From: Mytilinidion resinicola
Taxonomy: Eukaryota > Ascomycota > Dothideomycetes > Mytilinidiales > Mytilinidiaceae
Direction: 5' to 3'
Length of the DNA: 64,000 nt
Assembly (NCBI RefSeq): GCF_010093595.1
Contig: NW_022985442.1
Span: forward strand, 76,046-140,045
The notes beneath the pieces are model-generated. The model had not been told where the DNA came from, searched no databases, and saw only the letters and a list, made by a program, of their open reading frames with translations. A program made the translations under genes and the position numbers. This document shows, in pieces, positions 22,056 through 32,524 of the stretch; position 1 is the first letter of the stretch, and each line of letters opens with the position of its first letter.

Positions 22056-23449
22056 CAAGACCTCCAAGACGGGGGTGGCGGGATGAAACCATTCAAACCT
22101 GCTTCGTTCTCGAAATACTCTCCAATGTCGAAGTCGACGTCTGGTCTAAATTCGTCTTTCAGATGCTCCTCTTCGTTCCGTAAATTTTCGGCATCATCAA
22201 ATCTGTTTGTACCCTGTAGTGCTGTGACCCGAACCTTTTTCAGCAATGGAAAATCGCCCTTAAACGATGCCGCTAGCTTAACCAGATCTGGGACAATAAT
22301 ATCTCCACATAAACGTATGACCAACTTCTCAAGTGAAGTTGGAAGAAGCTCAGTCCAGGGACGGTTTGAGTTTTGGAGCTCTGGGAAACTCGTCATTAAA
22401 GCCATTTGTTCACAGTCCAGAGTTGCCAGCTTGCGAAACGGTCGAAGGTCTCCAAGTCGAAATCTCCCCGCTGTGAGGAGGCGAAGCTGCAATGCGACTT
22501 TGCGAGGGGCCCATCCAAGTTGAAGCTCCAACTTCAAGTGTTCGAGTGTTTCACAGTGTCTGCTGAGCGCTTCGACCAACTGAAGAGCGTCAAATTGATC
22601 GGTGCTCAATCTCGATGCAGCTTTGTAATGGTGGCTGAACTTGAATGACTTTAGTGCCTTGCAGCTTGTGATGAGAGCTGTGATTGCTTCGACGCTAAGC
22701 GTACTCCATTCCAGGTTGATGGAGGTGATTCCGAACGCTGCCAGGTTTTGCTCGGCGAAAACATTGAAATTGGCGGCTGTCCAGAGGCCGCTCTGGCATT
22801 GATATGCTTCGAATGTGCGCAGTGATGGTAATCCGAGGAATGGGGCTAACGTTCTGATTTGAAATCCTCCGTCCCCGGCTCCATTCTCAACGCAAAGCCT
22901 TTTGAGGGAATGGTACTTCGAGGGTAGACCGTGTCTGGCCTTTTGGGCTTCATTGGTCACGAAATGCCAACGGAGACGAGTGGATGGTGGCATGGCAAGG
23001 TGGAGCTCTTGCAAATTCGGAAGCTGGGAGACTAGGAGCATCACCTCCGCATCTTCGACACCTCGAATGATCGATTCATACCAGTCGGGCTCCGAGTTGA
23101 GAGAGACATATCGGCCCGCATCGACAAACAGCTGAAGGTCCTCGCGGCGGGGTGGATCTGATTCATTCAAGAAGGAGTAGACATCTGCAGCCGTTCTCCA
23201 TACTCTGATCTTGGCAGTCCGGGCATAGGAAGCGAGTTTAGGGTCTCGAAGAATTGTGCGGAGGAAGGGTCGGAAGGAATATGCTTGCTGAAACAGCTCA
23301 TAGGAGTAGAGGCCATAGAGAGTGGCCTTGGTAATGTTATTGACCCTTCGAGATACGAGCGAGAGACTGCATAGGTCAGTCTTGTGCCCGCTCAGGTTGG
23401 ATATAACCTGGTCGACAAGCTCGTTGGGCAGATCAAGGAGTTGCGGCAT
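22055..23449 (-). CDS. F-box protein
   Basis: 464 residues in one exon from ATG 23449; an earlier in-frame ATG at 23569 would add 40 residues before the F-box. The F-box is at the very N-terminus (LLDLPNELVDQVISNLSG then DLCSLSLVSRRVNNIT), the usual place in fungal F-box proteins. The rest (~90-464) has leucine-rich segments such as LPNLQELHLAMP and LKSFKFSHHY, compatible with an LRR-like substrate-binding part. It is predicted to bind Skp1 in an SCF ubiquitin ligase; the substrate is unknown. The C-terminus is acidic. Confidence 0.8.
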   Translation of the reverse strand: MPQLLDLPNELVDQVISNLSGHKTDLCSLSLVSRRVNNITKATLYGLYSYELFQQAYSFRPFLRTILRDPKLASYARTAKIRVWRTAADVYSFLNESDPPRREDLQLFVDAGRYVSLNSEPDWYESIIRGVEDAEVMLLVSQLPNLQELHLAMPPSTRLRWHFVTNEAQKARHGLPSKYHSLKRLCVENGAGDGGFQIRTLAPFLGLPSLRTFEAYQCQSGLWTAANFNVFAEQNLAAFGITSINLEWSTLSVEAITALITSCKALKSFKFSHHYKAASRLSTDQFDALQLVEALSRHCETLEHLKLELQLGWAPRKVALQLRLLTAGRFRLGDLRPFRKLATLDCEQMALMTSFPELQNSNRPWTELLPTSLEKLVIRLCGDIIVPDLVKLAASFKGDFPLLKKVRVTALQGTNRFDDAENLRNEEEHLKDEFRPDVDFDIGEYFENEAGLNGFIPPPPSWRS

Positions 23450-24184
23450 GTTGGACTGAGTGATGATCGATGGATGTTCATGGAGGAGATAGGTTGTCAA
23501 TGGATCGGATAAGTACTTGGCCCGTGCATCATCGCAAGCTAGGTGAATTACCACTTTCAGTGACTTCAAACTCCTACCTCAGAGGGCATTACCATGGCCC
23601 CTATATTTTGGCCCCTAGAAGTGGCTTATAGGACGTGGTTGACAGATTTACCCCAAACTCTTATTTATTCTATACATATCTCTATGTCCCTTGTTCTCGA
23701 GTACCACCATCCTCCGCGTAGTTACAAATACTACACGAAGTAACTGTCCCGCTCATGTTACGCGCATGTGCGCTTTCGGTAATCGCCCTGCCTCCTCAGT
23801 TTGAAAAATGTCGAACATAGACGGTATAAGGGCGTTCAAATAAGGTTTCTAGCGTACGCTAGTGTATCCTATCTATAGCTCCTATATAGTAGGGCTTTCC
23901 TGTAACAGATTAGTGGTAGCTGATAGTTATATCAGGTTTGAAGTGCCACGCTGCGTCGTTGCAAATGATCACCAGAACAACCACGTGATGGTAGGAGTTG
24001 GCTGACCGATGTCTATTAGTGGGTTGGCGGCTAAGAAAAGACTGCACTCGGAAGATCTATGTGATATCACTAGAAGTTCGAGAGATAGTGGATAATACAA
24101 CAGTGTATGTGTTTTACAAACATGCTGTACATGAAGCGACGCCAAAATCCTATAATACATCCATGCATCTACACAAATCGACTA
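23450..24184. other. intergenic with TA-rich segment and a perfect palindrome
   Basis: The stretch 23650-23930 is rich in TA dinucleotides (TATCTATAG, CTATATAG), which could be remnant RIP-affected repeat DNA. It contains the 14-bp perfect palindrome CTAGCGTACGCTAG at 23849-23862. No gene was recognised. Confidence 0.5.
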
Positions 24185-25406
24185 CTACCGCAGCCGTTGC
24201 TTTCCCCTAGCAGCCTCCACCATTTCTGGTTCTGGGATCTGCACCTGACTCGATAGCACTCTTTCCACAAGCTTGGCGCCATCCAAGAGGTTGCCGCTTT
24301 GCTTCAACCCTGAATCTAGCTCCAATTGATGCAACCTCTTGGACTCCAAATACTTCTTTCTCTCTGGAGTCAAGATCCATTCCTTAGGGAACTCGAACCT
24401 CGCCTTCGGTTTGTGATGGCGGAAGTCGAAGGGCACATCTGCGAAAGTGTCTTTGCCCTCACGCGCCTCTTTGACGAGATTGTTGACGGTGTCCCGTAGG
24501 TACCGCTTATTCTGCGCCTGTGTTCCAAACATCTCGCAGCTCATCTTCACGATGTCGGTCGAGGGATTATATCGAGACCCCGCCATTTTGATGAGCTTGT
24601 CCCTTTGTAATTGGGTAAGTCCCGGCATGTCGGAGGTGCAGAATTCGACGACCACCTTTTTCGCAGCTGGGTGCTCTTCACCGAGGTAGGTAGTGTAGCG
24701 GAAGCGTAGTGGTTGCGAGGTCGATGGGACCTCGAATGGCCTGGCAAGCTCTTTGGATCCGGTTAGCATTTGGTGTGGTGTAAGCGGGTGAAAGGCATTT
24801 CTTACTGCTTAACAAGGGCAACTCCCACGCCGCGAGTCTGGCGTATTCCCTCAGCTCGCGGTGCTGTTCCAGCTCTCCATGGCCCAATGCAGATATATCG
24901 TCGCCGAAGTAGTCTTCGTCGCCCAAATGCTCATCCTCTCCAGAATCCCAGAAATCGTTGCCAACCCTCGGTTCGGGCGCTTTGGTGAGCATATTGTACT
25001 CTTCCTCATCACTGAGCGCCTCCTGATCGTACTCCTCGTAAAGTCGTCCCAAAGCTTCCCTGTCCACCCCAGCGACTTCATCGCCAGCGTCGTCGTCGAA
25101 CCCCTCGGGAATAGCGTCCAGCTCCTTCATCAAGGCATCAGGGTGCACTGTCGATAGCGCATCAAGAAAGCGCCGCACGCCCTGGTCATCTGATTCGTCT
25201 TGAGTGTCTGCATCGAGCTCGATTCCCTTGGTGAACTCCTCGAGCCTCTTGTCCCTCGCATCGTCGTTGGGATTTTCATCGCGGCGAGGAGCGGTGGTGG
25301 AAAGGCGCCGCTGCCAGGGAATCGCAGACAGCGGTGTATAGCGGGGAGCGGTGGGGACAGGACATCTTCGGGCGCAGAGCACCAGTCTCCTCGCTATTGT
25401 TGCCAT
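24185..25406 (-). CDS. RSM24: mitochondrial small-subunit ribosomal protein mS35 (Rsm24)
   Basis: Two exons, 25406-24806 and 24750-24185, give 388 residues; the 55-bp intron has GTAAGA donor, GCTAAC branch site and AAAG acceptor. The N-terminus is a mitochondrial presequence (Arg-rich, no early acidic residues, RRLSTTAPRR near residue 34). An acidic middle precedes the conserved mS35 core: RFRYTTYLGEEHPAAKKVVVEF, KMAGSRYNP, KMSCEMFGTQAQNKRYLRDTVNNL, DVPFDFRHHK. Fungal Rsm24/mS35 has the same layout and sits in the mitoribosome small-subunit head. It is divergently arranged with ALG13. Confidence 0.88.
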
Positions 25407-25537
25407 TGAGTAGGTTGATAGATGTTGTCTTGCACTGTAACATTTTCAGAAACGCGAGACCGTCGGCAGCTTCGGACCCTTTTCGCCGACCGCCAAGCCA
25501 TTGGGCTCGTTGACATTCAGGCGGTGCGAAGGGCCAG
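25407..25537. promoter_or_regulatory. divergent promoter of RSM24 and ALG13
   Basis: Only 131 bp (or 179 bp if ALG13 starts at 25586) separate the two start codons, so both genes must share this short promoter. No TATA element is visible. Confidence 0.6.
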
Positions 25538-26308
25538 ATGCCTCCTTCTTTCACCAAAAACTCGTTTGGGCATTTCTTGTCAGAAATGTCACTCCAAGGC
25601 AAGAAAGCGTCCAAAAAGCTGTGTTTTGTGACTGTCGGGGCAACAGCTTCCTTCAACTCTTTGATATCTGCTACGTTGCATCCCCAATTTCTCGACGCAT
25701 TATCGAAAGCAGGGTATACGAACCTCCTTGTGCAATACGGCAAGGACGGCAAAGCAGTATTTGACAAGCTGACTTCAGAGCTTGATGGCTTAGCTGGACA
25801 CGGCATTGCGATCGATGGATTTGACTTCAACCGCGATGGGCTAGATCAAGAATTAAAAGCTGCAAAGGGGCTACCAGAGAACTCCGAGGGCGTTGTCATC
25901 AGTCATGCAGGTATGCAATTTGTTCCTCTTCTACAATTCTTATGGAAGACTGATCGGGGTGATATTTCCCTTCATCCAGGCTCGGGCACCATATTGGCCG
26001 TTTTGAGGATAGACGTACCTCTTGTCGTTGTACCAAACGAAGACTTGCTCGACAACCATCAAGTGGAACTCGCAAAGGTATTGGAAGAGCAGGGATATGT
26101 GATATACGGGCGTTTAGAGTACGCTGAAGGATCCATTCACCTTCTGTCAGCACTAACCAAATGTTCCAGAGATCTACCCGCAACAATTGCCAAATCCGAG
26201 GAGTTACGCATTCGACACAAGTCTTGGCCACCCGTAAATAGTGGAGCACATCGTCAAGCGCGGGGTCTTGCAGGTGTCATGGATGAAGAGATGGGGTTTC
26301 TAGACTAG
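25538..26308 (+). CDS. ALG13: Alg13, catalytic subunit of UDP-GlcNAc transferase
   Basis: Two exons, 25538-25910 and 25980-26308, give 233 residues. The 69-bp intron (GTATGC...CCAG) is divisible by three and free of stops, so it is easily missed; removing it restores the family motif ISHAGSGTI, which proves it. Other Alg13 motifs: CFVTVGAT near the N-terminus, LLVQYGKDG, and VPLVVVPNEDLLDNHQVELA. A second ATG at 25586 (MSLQGKK) gives 217 residues and fits the usual Alg13 start better. Alg13 docks on membrane-bound Alg14 at the ER cytosolic face and adds the second GlcNAc to the dolichol-linked N-glycan precursor. Confidence 0.92.
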   Translation: MPPSFTKNSFGHFLSEMSLQGKKASKKLCFVTVGATASFNSLISATLHPQFLDALSKAGYTNLLVQYGKDGKAVFDKLTSELDGLAGHGIAIDGFDFNRDGLDQELKAAKGLPENSEGVVISHAGMQFVPLLQFLWKTDRGDISLHPGSGTILAVLRIDVPLVVVPNEDLLDNHQVELAKVLEEQGYVIYGRLEYAEGSIHLLSALTKCSRDLPATIAKSEELRIRHKSWPPVNSGAHRQARGLAGVMDEEMGFLD

Positions 26309-27873
26309 GACTACCGGAACCTCTGCCGCGACCCGGACTTACCGAGACTATCCCAATTGGTGTATCACTCCTGGATTATCATATTCTTCAATGTCTTGGA
26401 TGAACTCTTCGAGTTTGCGAGTGCTTCTAGACTTAGAGGACCCGCCACAGCCGCGTTCATCTCATTCGTTCCAGAAAAAAATATACGGTTCCATTGCCCC
26501 CCAAGAATGCCGCGGTTGGAAAAGAAGCTAAAGAATCCTGGCAAAAATAGCATCATATTAACAGCATCTCAGCGGCGTATTCCACGCGTATAGGTGGAGA
26601 AACCCGGCCCGGATCGCCATGGAGGGAATATTGCAAGAACGGGGATTGAGGAGATGCATGCACCCCCTCTCCGTACTTCGAGGCTTGTCTATGTTTTTGA
26701 GAAGCTTGTACATATTAACTTCGTGGGCCTCCACCACGGGCCGTCCCCTCGCGCAGGGTTCTACCCCCACCTCGTCTCACCCCGGTTAGTCACCCATCCA
26801 CGTCACGAAGCCCGCTGACGCGTTGACAGTACCTGCAGTGGCTAGGTCTCCGTTTAATTTCGGGCATGTCACTCGACTTTCCAACTTCTTCTTTCGGATA
26901 CACCTCCGTGGAAATCATCGGGATGCACTCAATCCAGGTTGCCGGTGACTTTAGCGAAGCATTCGCTAGAGGAGGAGCAACACGGCGGTTGAAGCGGGGT
27001 CAATTCAGCATGCACGTTTTCACAGTACATCGTGCAGTCTTCCTAGCTTGGCATGCCATAAGCGGTGCTCAACTCACCGACAGCATCTGGTGATATCTCT
27101 TCAGTACGCTTCATCAGCATCTCGACAGTTCTTACGGAATAGATAGCTGACAGTCGCATTCGTGTGCTTCTCAGACTCTCGTCTACTCTGGTGTCCACTC
27201 TGATGTCTTGCATGTCTTCAGTTTCTCTTACTGACGATGACCAGCATTCAGGACACGAGGGGAATCCCTACCATGTCTCCCCTGTTACTATGTTTCACGA
27301 GCCACACACCTAATGCTGCTAGAAGCCCGATCAGAACGCTAATGACCACCTCCCATGGCTTTCTGGCAATTAGGTCTGGAAGTTTTCAAGACATCACAAG
27401 GGCGTTTCTCGGAGTCTCTCGGAGTCGGGGCTCGTCGGTCCCGAGTAGATGACCATCGAGGTCATTAGTGAGGAATGACGACGCGCAAGTATGGGTCATA
27501 CCAATTGCTAAGCTTGCTGTATGCAGGTCTTCTCACTTACTATTACATTTTTGTTCGGTGCGTGAAGTAGATCTTGCCTCTCTCGTATTGCGGTTCGAAG
27601 ATCTGTCCAAAAATTCTTTCAGAGGGTGCCACTGAGATACCTAGTTGTTATGTTCGTCATCAAAGAAAGAACACCCTAGCTAATTGCCGTTGTGGAGTCG
27701 TCTTCATGCCGTTCGAGCCATGGAGAACCCGGCCGCGGGATCCCGCAGTTCGAGTTGAATTGAGGTGGGCATTTATCGATCAGAACTATCCATGCATATT
27801 TATTCCGAGTTCGCCCAGTTAGTTCTGCATTCTTTCATCATTTTTACCTTTTTCAGTGCTCAGCAGTACCACA
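26309..27873. other. intergenic, no gene seen
   Basis: About 1.56 kb of mixed sequence with only short frames; it contains the promoter of the oxalate decarboxylase gene. No repeats or RNA genes recognised. Confidence 0.5.
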
Positions 27874-29338
27874 ATGAGGCTCGATAAGGTATCTGTGTTA
27901 TGTCTAGTAGCCGCACTTCTAAATCCAGCAGCCTCCGCTCCTGCCCCATCATCTGGAGGTCTTCGCGGATCGGAAAACCTGCTTGGCTATGATTCGAACA
28001 ACAAGGTGCCACAGCCGCCGACAGTGATACCATCAGATGAGTTTGAATTAGCTCCGGGACAATCACAAGATGCCGACCTGGGTGTTCCCATTGACCTTAC
28101 GAACGTCAAGAACCCTCAGCCAATTCGAGGTGGCAAGACAGGCCCAACAGATCCGGGCCCTCGGTGAGTTTGGACAATAGCAGCTTTCGAATGCGCTTGA
28201 CTGACAGACCTCTCTACAAAGCACTTATGTGTATGATCGTTTGAATAGCGACATGTATGCTCCCCCGGGAACCGACGCCGGAGATTTCACCAACGCCAAA
28301 TGGCCCTTCGCGCTCTCTCACAACAGACATGGCCTTGCTGGAGCCGGATGGGCGCGCCAGCAAAACACTGACCAGCTCCCAGTCGCCACCGCCATGGCCG
28401 GCGTCAACATGCGCCTCTCATCGAACGCATACCGCGAGCTGCATTGGCACAAAGCAGGCGAGTGGTCGCTCATGCTGAACGGCAGCGTCCGTATCCAAGC
28501 CGTAAATGAGAACGGTGAGACCTTCATCGACGATCTGACCCTAGGCGATGTCTGGTTCTTCCCGGCAGGTATCCCGCACTCGATCCAAGCCTTCGACGAC
28601 GGCTGCGAGTTCCTCCTGGTGTTCGACCAAAGCGACTTCAGCGAAGACGAAACCTTTCTCGTCTCCGAGCTCTTCGAACGTAACCCCCAAAGCGTCGTGG
28701 CGAAAAATTTCAAGACCTCTGTGCAGGACTTCAAGAATCTACCTGATGGCCAGTTGTGGATCTTCCCTGGCACACCCGCGCCAAAGAACATCTCTGCGCA
28801 GAACGTGACAGGCCCCGCGGGCGCTATATCCCAGGCCGGCTCGTACAGCTACCACTTCTCTGAGCAGCAACCGTATGAGGTCGATGGCGGCAGCATCAAG
28901 ATTCTCGACCCGGCCACCTTCCCCATCGCCAAGGGTTTCTCCGTCGCCCTCATCACTATCAAGCCCGGCGCGATGCGCGAAATGCACTGGCACACGTCCT
29001 CCGACGAGTGGTCGTATTTCCTGGCCGGCAGCGCTCGACTAACGGTCTATCAAGCGCCAGCATCGTCCCGTACGTTCGACTTTTCCGCTGGGGATGTGGG
29101 ATACGTGCCTTTCCCGAACGCGCACTACATTGAGAACACAGGGTCAAATGATGTCGTGCTCTTAGAGGTGTTGCAGGCGGACGCGTTTAGCGATATAAGT
29201 GTGGGACAATGGCTGGGGCTAACGTCCGGGCAGATTGTAAAGGATCACTTAAATGTGCCGGAGGGTTTTATTTCGAAGCTGTCGAAGGTCAAACAATACA
29301 TTGTGCAGGGGAGTACGAATTTAACGGATGTGCAGTGA
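27874..29338 (+). CDS. secreted oxalate decarboxylase (bicupin)
   Basis: Two exons, 27874-28163 and 28222-29338, give 468 residues. The intron uses the second AG (CAAAG), since the first candidate gives a stop. Residues 1-21 are a signal peptide ending ASA. Two cupin domains each carry a manganese site: HWHKAGEW at ~170 with later PHSIQ, and HWHTSSDEW at ~351 with later PFPNAHYIE. The lid loop between them reads SEDET; a Glu here is what distinguishes oxalate decarboxylases from oxidases in the Bacillus enzyme. The expected reaction is oxalate to formate and CO2 outside the cell. This can detoxify oxalate or buffer acid during growth on plant or wood tissue. Confidence 0.9.
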
Positions 29339-29963
29339 GTAAGTGTACGACGGCTTGAGTGGGCCTATGGTAGCACATACACGCTATGAAGGGTGGCGGT
29401 CGGATTGTTAGCTGGATGATATGATTTCACAGTCACCGGACGTTCGTTTAGTAGTAGGCCTTTTCCTCTTGCTACCCCCGGAGGGCCTATTGAGTCTACC
29501 AGACACTCCAGTCTTTGGCAAATATCACGTTTACGAATCGTGTCGTATTCCAAGATGGTGTGTCGCTCGGAGTCGTTGATAATATCCGGTACCAGAGTAA
29601 TTTGACACGTGTCCAATTCGTAATGCGACGTATTTACATCACGACTATATACCTGATGATACATTGAAGCACTCTTGATGGTGGCATGAGAGTGCCAACA
29701 ATCCAATGCCCTAGTCCTGTTTCGCAATGACGCTAATCAATGTAACAGAGCTGAATTCACTGCCCTTTCACTGCTTCCTTCGGCCTCCCACCACTTCATT
29801 TCCCTTTCGAACTCCCCTCCCCAGACTTGCCTGACCGCATCTCGGGTAGCGAGCTCGTAGACTCAAGATGGAAAGTAAAAACACCCGCCCCAGACTACTC
29901 CGAAAGCGTCCCTGCCAGCATTATCGTAGACCCAACCTGTTCAGAGAGATAATTCTCTCCAAA
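29339..29963. other. intergenic, no gene seen
   Basis: 625 bp between the oxalate decarboxylase and the convergent hypothetical gene. Nothing recognised. Confidence 0.5.
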
Positions 29964-30818
29964 CTACCCAGACGCCATGTATGCAAGCGTCGTTGCATGG
30001 TTAAACTGCCATTGCGATGCTGACCCCCACCTCGCCCTAACCCTCGCAATTCTCTTAAGCCGCCTCTCCCACTGCCCCTTCCTTTCCCCTTCCTGCTTTT
30101 CTCGCTGCCGCCTCCTCTCCTCTTTGTACTCCTCCCTTTGCCGCCAGCCTCTATTATAACTCTGTGGCGGCAGCTTCACTGGGCTTGGGATGGTCCTGTC
30201 TGCTGGGATATCCGGATCGTCAGCGCGGATAGCGTGCTCGCGGGGTCCATAGTACGGCTCGTAGAAAGATAATTCGTACTTGTGCGTGCGGATGTTGAAG
30301 CGGTCGGAGTGCAGGGCGCGGCGGATGAAGGGGTGGAGAGCGGTGTAAGGGCCAGATGAGTCTTGAGTTGCGGTTGGGAGAGGGAGGTTGGTTTGTAAGT
30401 AGGCTTCGAGTGGTGGGACCAGGGCCTTGTATGGAGATGATGTATTCGGGTTATGGGGAGAAAGCCCCGAGTCGCGTCGTCTAGTAGGCTTAAATATATT
30501 GTTCCCGTCGAGTCTATCCCACGTCGTTGCAGGAAGAGAGGGTTCTGATTTGCGTCGTCGTTTCTCTTCTTTGCGACCCTCGTACTCGTCGTTGCTGTAT
30601 TCGTCTGGTCGTAGGGTTGAAGTGCGTCGTCGCATCTCCCCTTTGCACTCTACATCTTTGCCATATACGTCTGGTAGGAGTTCTGCCAGACCTGGATCCA
30701 CGCTGAGGGTTCGACGGCCGATAGGCCGGTTCCGCTTCATCAAGGGGGTGAGCTCCCATATGTTCAAGCATAGCTTGACATAATTAGGAGAGTTGTATGG
30801 TGTCTCGTATGGTGACAT
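29964..30818 (-). CDS. hypothetical basic protein
   Basis: 284 residues from ATG 30818. It has no family I recognise. The first 130 residues are highly charged (KRNRPIGRRTL, EEKRRRKSEPSL). Residues ~135-215 are a more ordered, Tyr/Pro-rich part (YKALVPPLEAYL, YTALHPFIRRALH, YELSFYEPYYGPREHAIR). The C-terminus is a long Arg/Glu coiled-coil-like helix (REEYKEERRRQREKQ) followed by ARWGSASQWQFNHATTLAYMASG. A small nuclear or RNA-associated protein is possible, but this is only composition-based. Confidence 0.55.
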   Translation of the reverse strand: MSPYETPYNSPNYVKLCLNIWELTPLMKRNRPIGRRTLSVDPGLAELLPDVYGKDVECKGEMRRRTSTLRPDEYSNDEYEGRKEEKRRRKSEPSLPATTWDRLDGNNIFKPTRRRDSGLSPHNPNTSSPYKALVPPLEAYLQTNLPLPTATQDSSGPYTALHPFIRRALHSDRFNIRTHKYELSFYEPYYGPREHAIRADDPDIPADRTIPSPVKLPPQSYNRGWRQREEYKEERRRQREKQEGERKGQWERRLKRIARVRARWGSASQWQFNHATTLAYMASG

Positions 30819-31457
30819 GGCAGTGCTGCGCTGGTGTGGGCGTTGTTAGGGGCTTTTGATGCGGAAACCTTGGGGCCAGAGGGTGGTTGAGGTGAATGTG
30901 GGTTGTCCTCGGTTTGGAGAAGCGACGAAAACTCCACCAGGCGCGATCCGATTCGGGTCGGATGAATCGAGGAACGAACAATATGGCTTGGAACCGTACC
31001 ATGGGACGACACCTAGTCACGTTACTATCACTCTTCAAGAGAATAGCTGCACGAACAGTAAGCTCGAGAACAAAAGCGACACAGGACGGGTTCCCATACT
31101 GACTATGCGTTCGACTTTGGACATCTTTGATACTGTCGACAGCATCAGCAAAATCCTACTTTGAACGAAGCTGTGGGCGAGGGGAATTATCTCTCCATAC
31201 CTGCAAGATGGCGCAGAACTTGGGTGACGCCTGATGTGAACCTTGGTACCCAAAGCCGATCAAATTTCCCTTCCCTATAAAAACTTTTATATCTCGCACA
31301 TTTTCAAATAGACTCTCGAGACCTCAAACCAGCAAACCGAAACACTCCACGAGTAAACCACATCTTCCCCAATGAAATCAACTTTCAACCCACCTCAAGA
31401 AGGATCTTAAGCCTTGTTCTTTCGAGCAGTGGCTACCACAGCCAACTACCCCAAATC
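30819..31457. other. divergent intergenic region
   Basis: 638 bp between the hypothetical protein and the RING protein. A TATAAAA element lies at about 31275, ~180 bp before the RING ATG. Confidence 0.5.
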
Positions 31458-31928
31458 ATGGAACCAACTTTTATGGCTTGGTTCGACTCAAACCTCCGAG
31501 TTAAGTCGGGTGGGCTTCCGGGTGGTGTTCTCGAAAAGCAAATGTTCCTAGACTTGCTTCACAATCCACTTCCAGACCTCGTTATGCCTATAAATGCGCG
31601 GTGCGAGAGATGCCACAAGACGGCAAGCAATCCAAAGCAAATCAGGACTTGCAATCACGTCTTTTGCTGGGATTGCCTGAACCGCTGGCTAGAAGAAGAA
31701 AAAAAGAATACCTGCCCGATTTGCCTCGACGGTATTATACTCTTCAACACTGATTTCGAGATTTTCGTCGCCAATGATGCCATATTAAAGCCACAATTAC
31801 TGGATAGGGAGGACAGCATAGCCTCATCCCGGACTGAAAAAGGTGACGATCGAGAGAGGAGGGGGGAAGGGGGGTCTCGGGATCAGAAAACCCAGAGGTG
31901 GACATATCTTTCGCAACTTGAGATTTGA
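31458..31928 (+). CDS. small RING-finger protein, probable E3 ubiquitin ligase
   Basis: 156 residues, single exon. A complete C3HC4 RING occupies residues 49-89: Cys49/52, Cys65, His67, Cys70/73, Cys86/89 (CERC, CNHVFCWDC, CPIC). Nothing else is recognisable; the N-terminal 45 residues are hydrophobic-acidic, and the C-terminus is charged and likely disordered (REDSIASSRTEKGDDRERR). The RING suggests E2 binding and ubiquitin transfer; no substrate domain is present, so partners would be needed. Such small orphan RING genes are common and lineage-specific in filamentous fungi. Confidence 0.75.
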   Translation: MEPTFMAWFDSNLRVKSGGLPGGVLEKQMFLDLLHNPLPDLVMPINARCERCHKTASNPKQIRTCNHVFCWDCLNRWLEEEKKNTCPICLDGIILFNTDFEIFVANDAILKPQLLDREDSIASSRTEKGDDRERRGEGGSRDQKTQRWTYLSQLEI

Positions 31929-32524
31929 CTCGAGTCGTAGCTCAGCTGTCTTCAGCTCTAGCAATAAAGAGCGGGCTCAAGCCTAGAAATAAAAGCACTT
32001 CATTCTAAGGAAATCTGCACCTCGTTTTGAGTGCAAATAACGATCTAAGGAGGATCTCAATAGAATATGCCCGGCTATTCCAGGACTGATGTATGCCTAT
32101 TCTGTACAGTCATGACTGACGATTGCCTACACGGCCTGGCCAAAATGTAAGAGACGAGGTCGCCGGTACAGCCGATGAATACAGACGGAGGCTTAGTAGA
32201 TTGAAATCAAGTCATTTTACTACTGAAGCTGACGATGGTAGAGGAGAGTAAGGCAATGCGGATATTCTGTAGAAAAGGACTACAGGAGGATATCGTCACT
32301 CCAGAGGCCCTAGTATTCTATCGACTGCATTGATGAACGAGATGGGCGAATAATGGAAAACTAATACAACTGATGCAAGCATCATAGAAATACAGCTGTT
32401 AAAAGAGCAGGCGGGATGATTGATATAGGAGCACACTGGAGAATCTTTCGGCATGCCGCCGTCCCTGGAGCTATTCTACCGCCCTTTCGGCCGCCCCACA
32501 TAGCGAACCTCGTAGAAGAGGAAC
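31929..32524. other. intergenic, no gene seen
   Basis: About 600 bp, AT-leaning, no coding-like frame. Confidence 0.5.
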
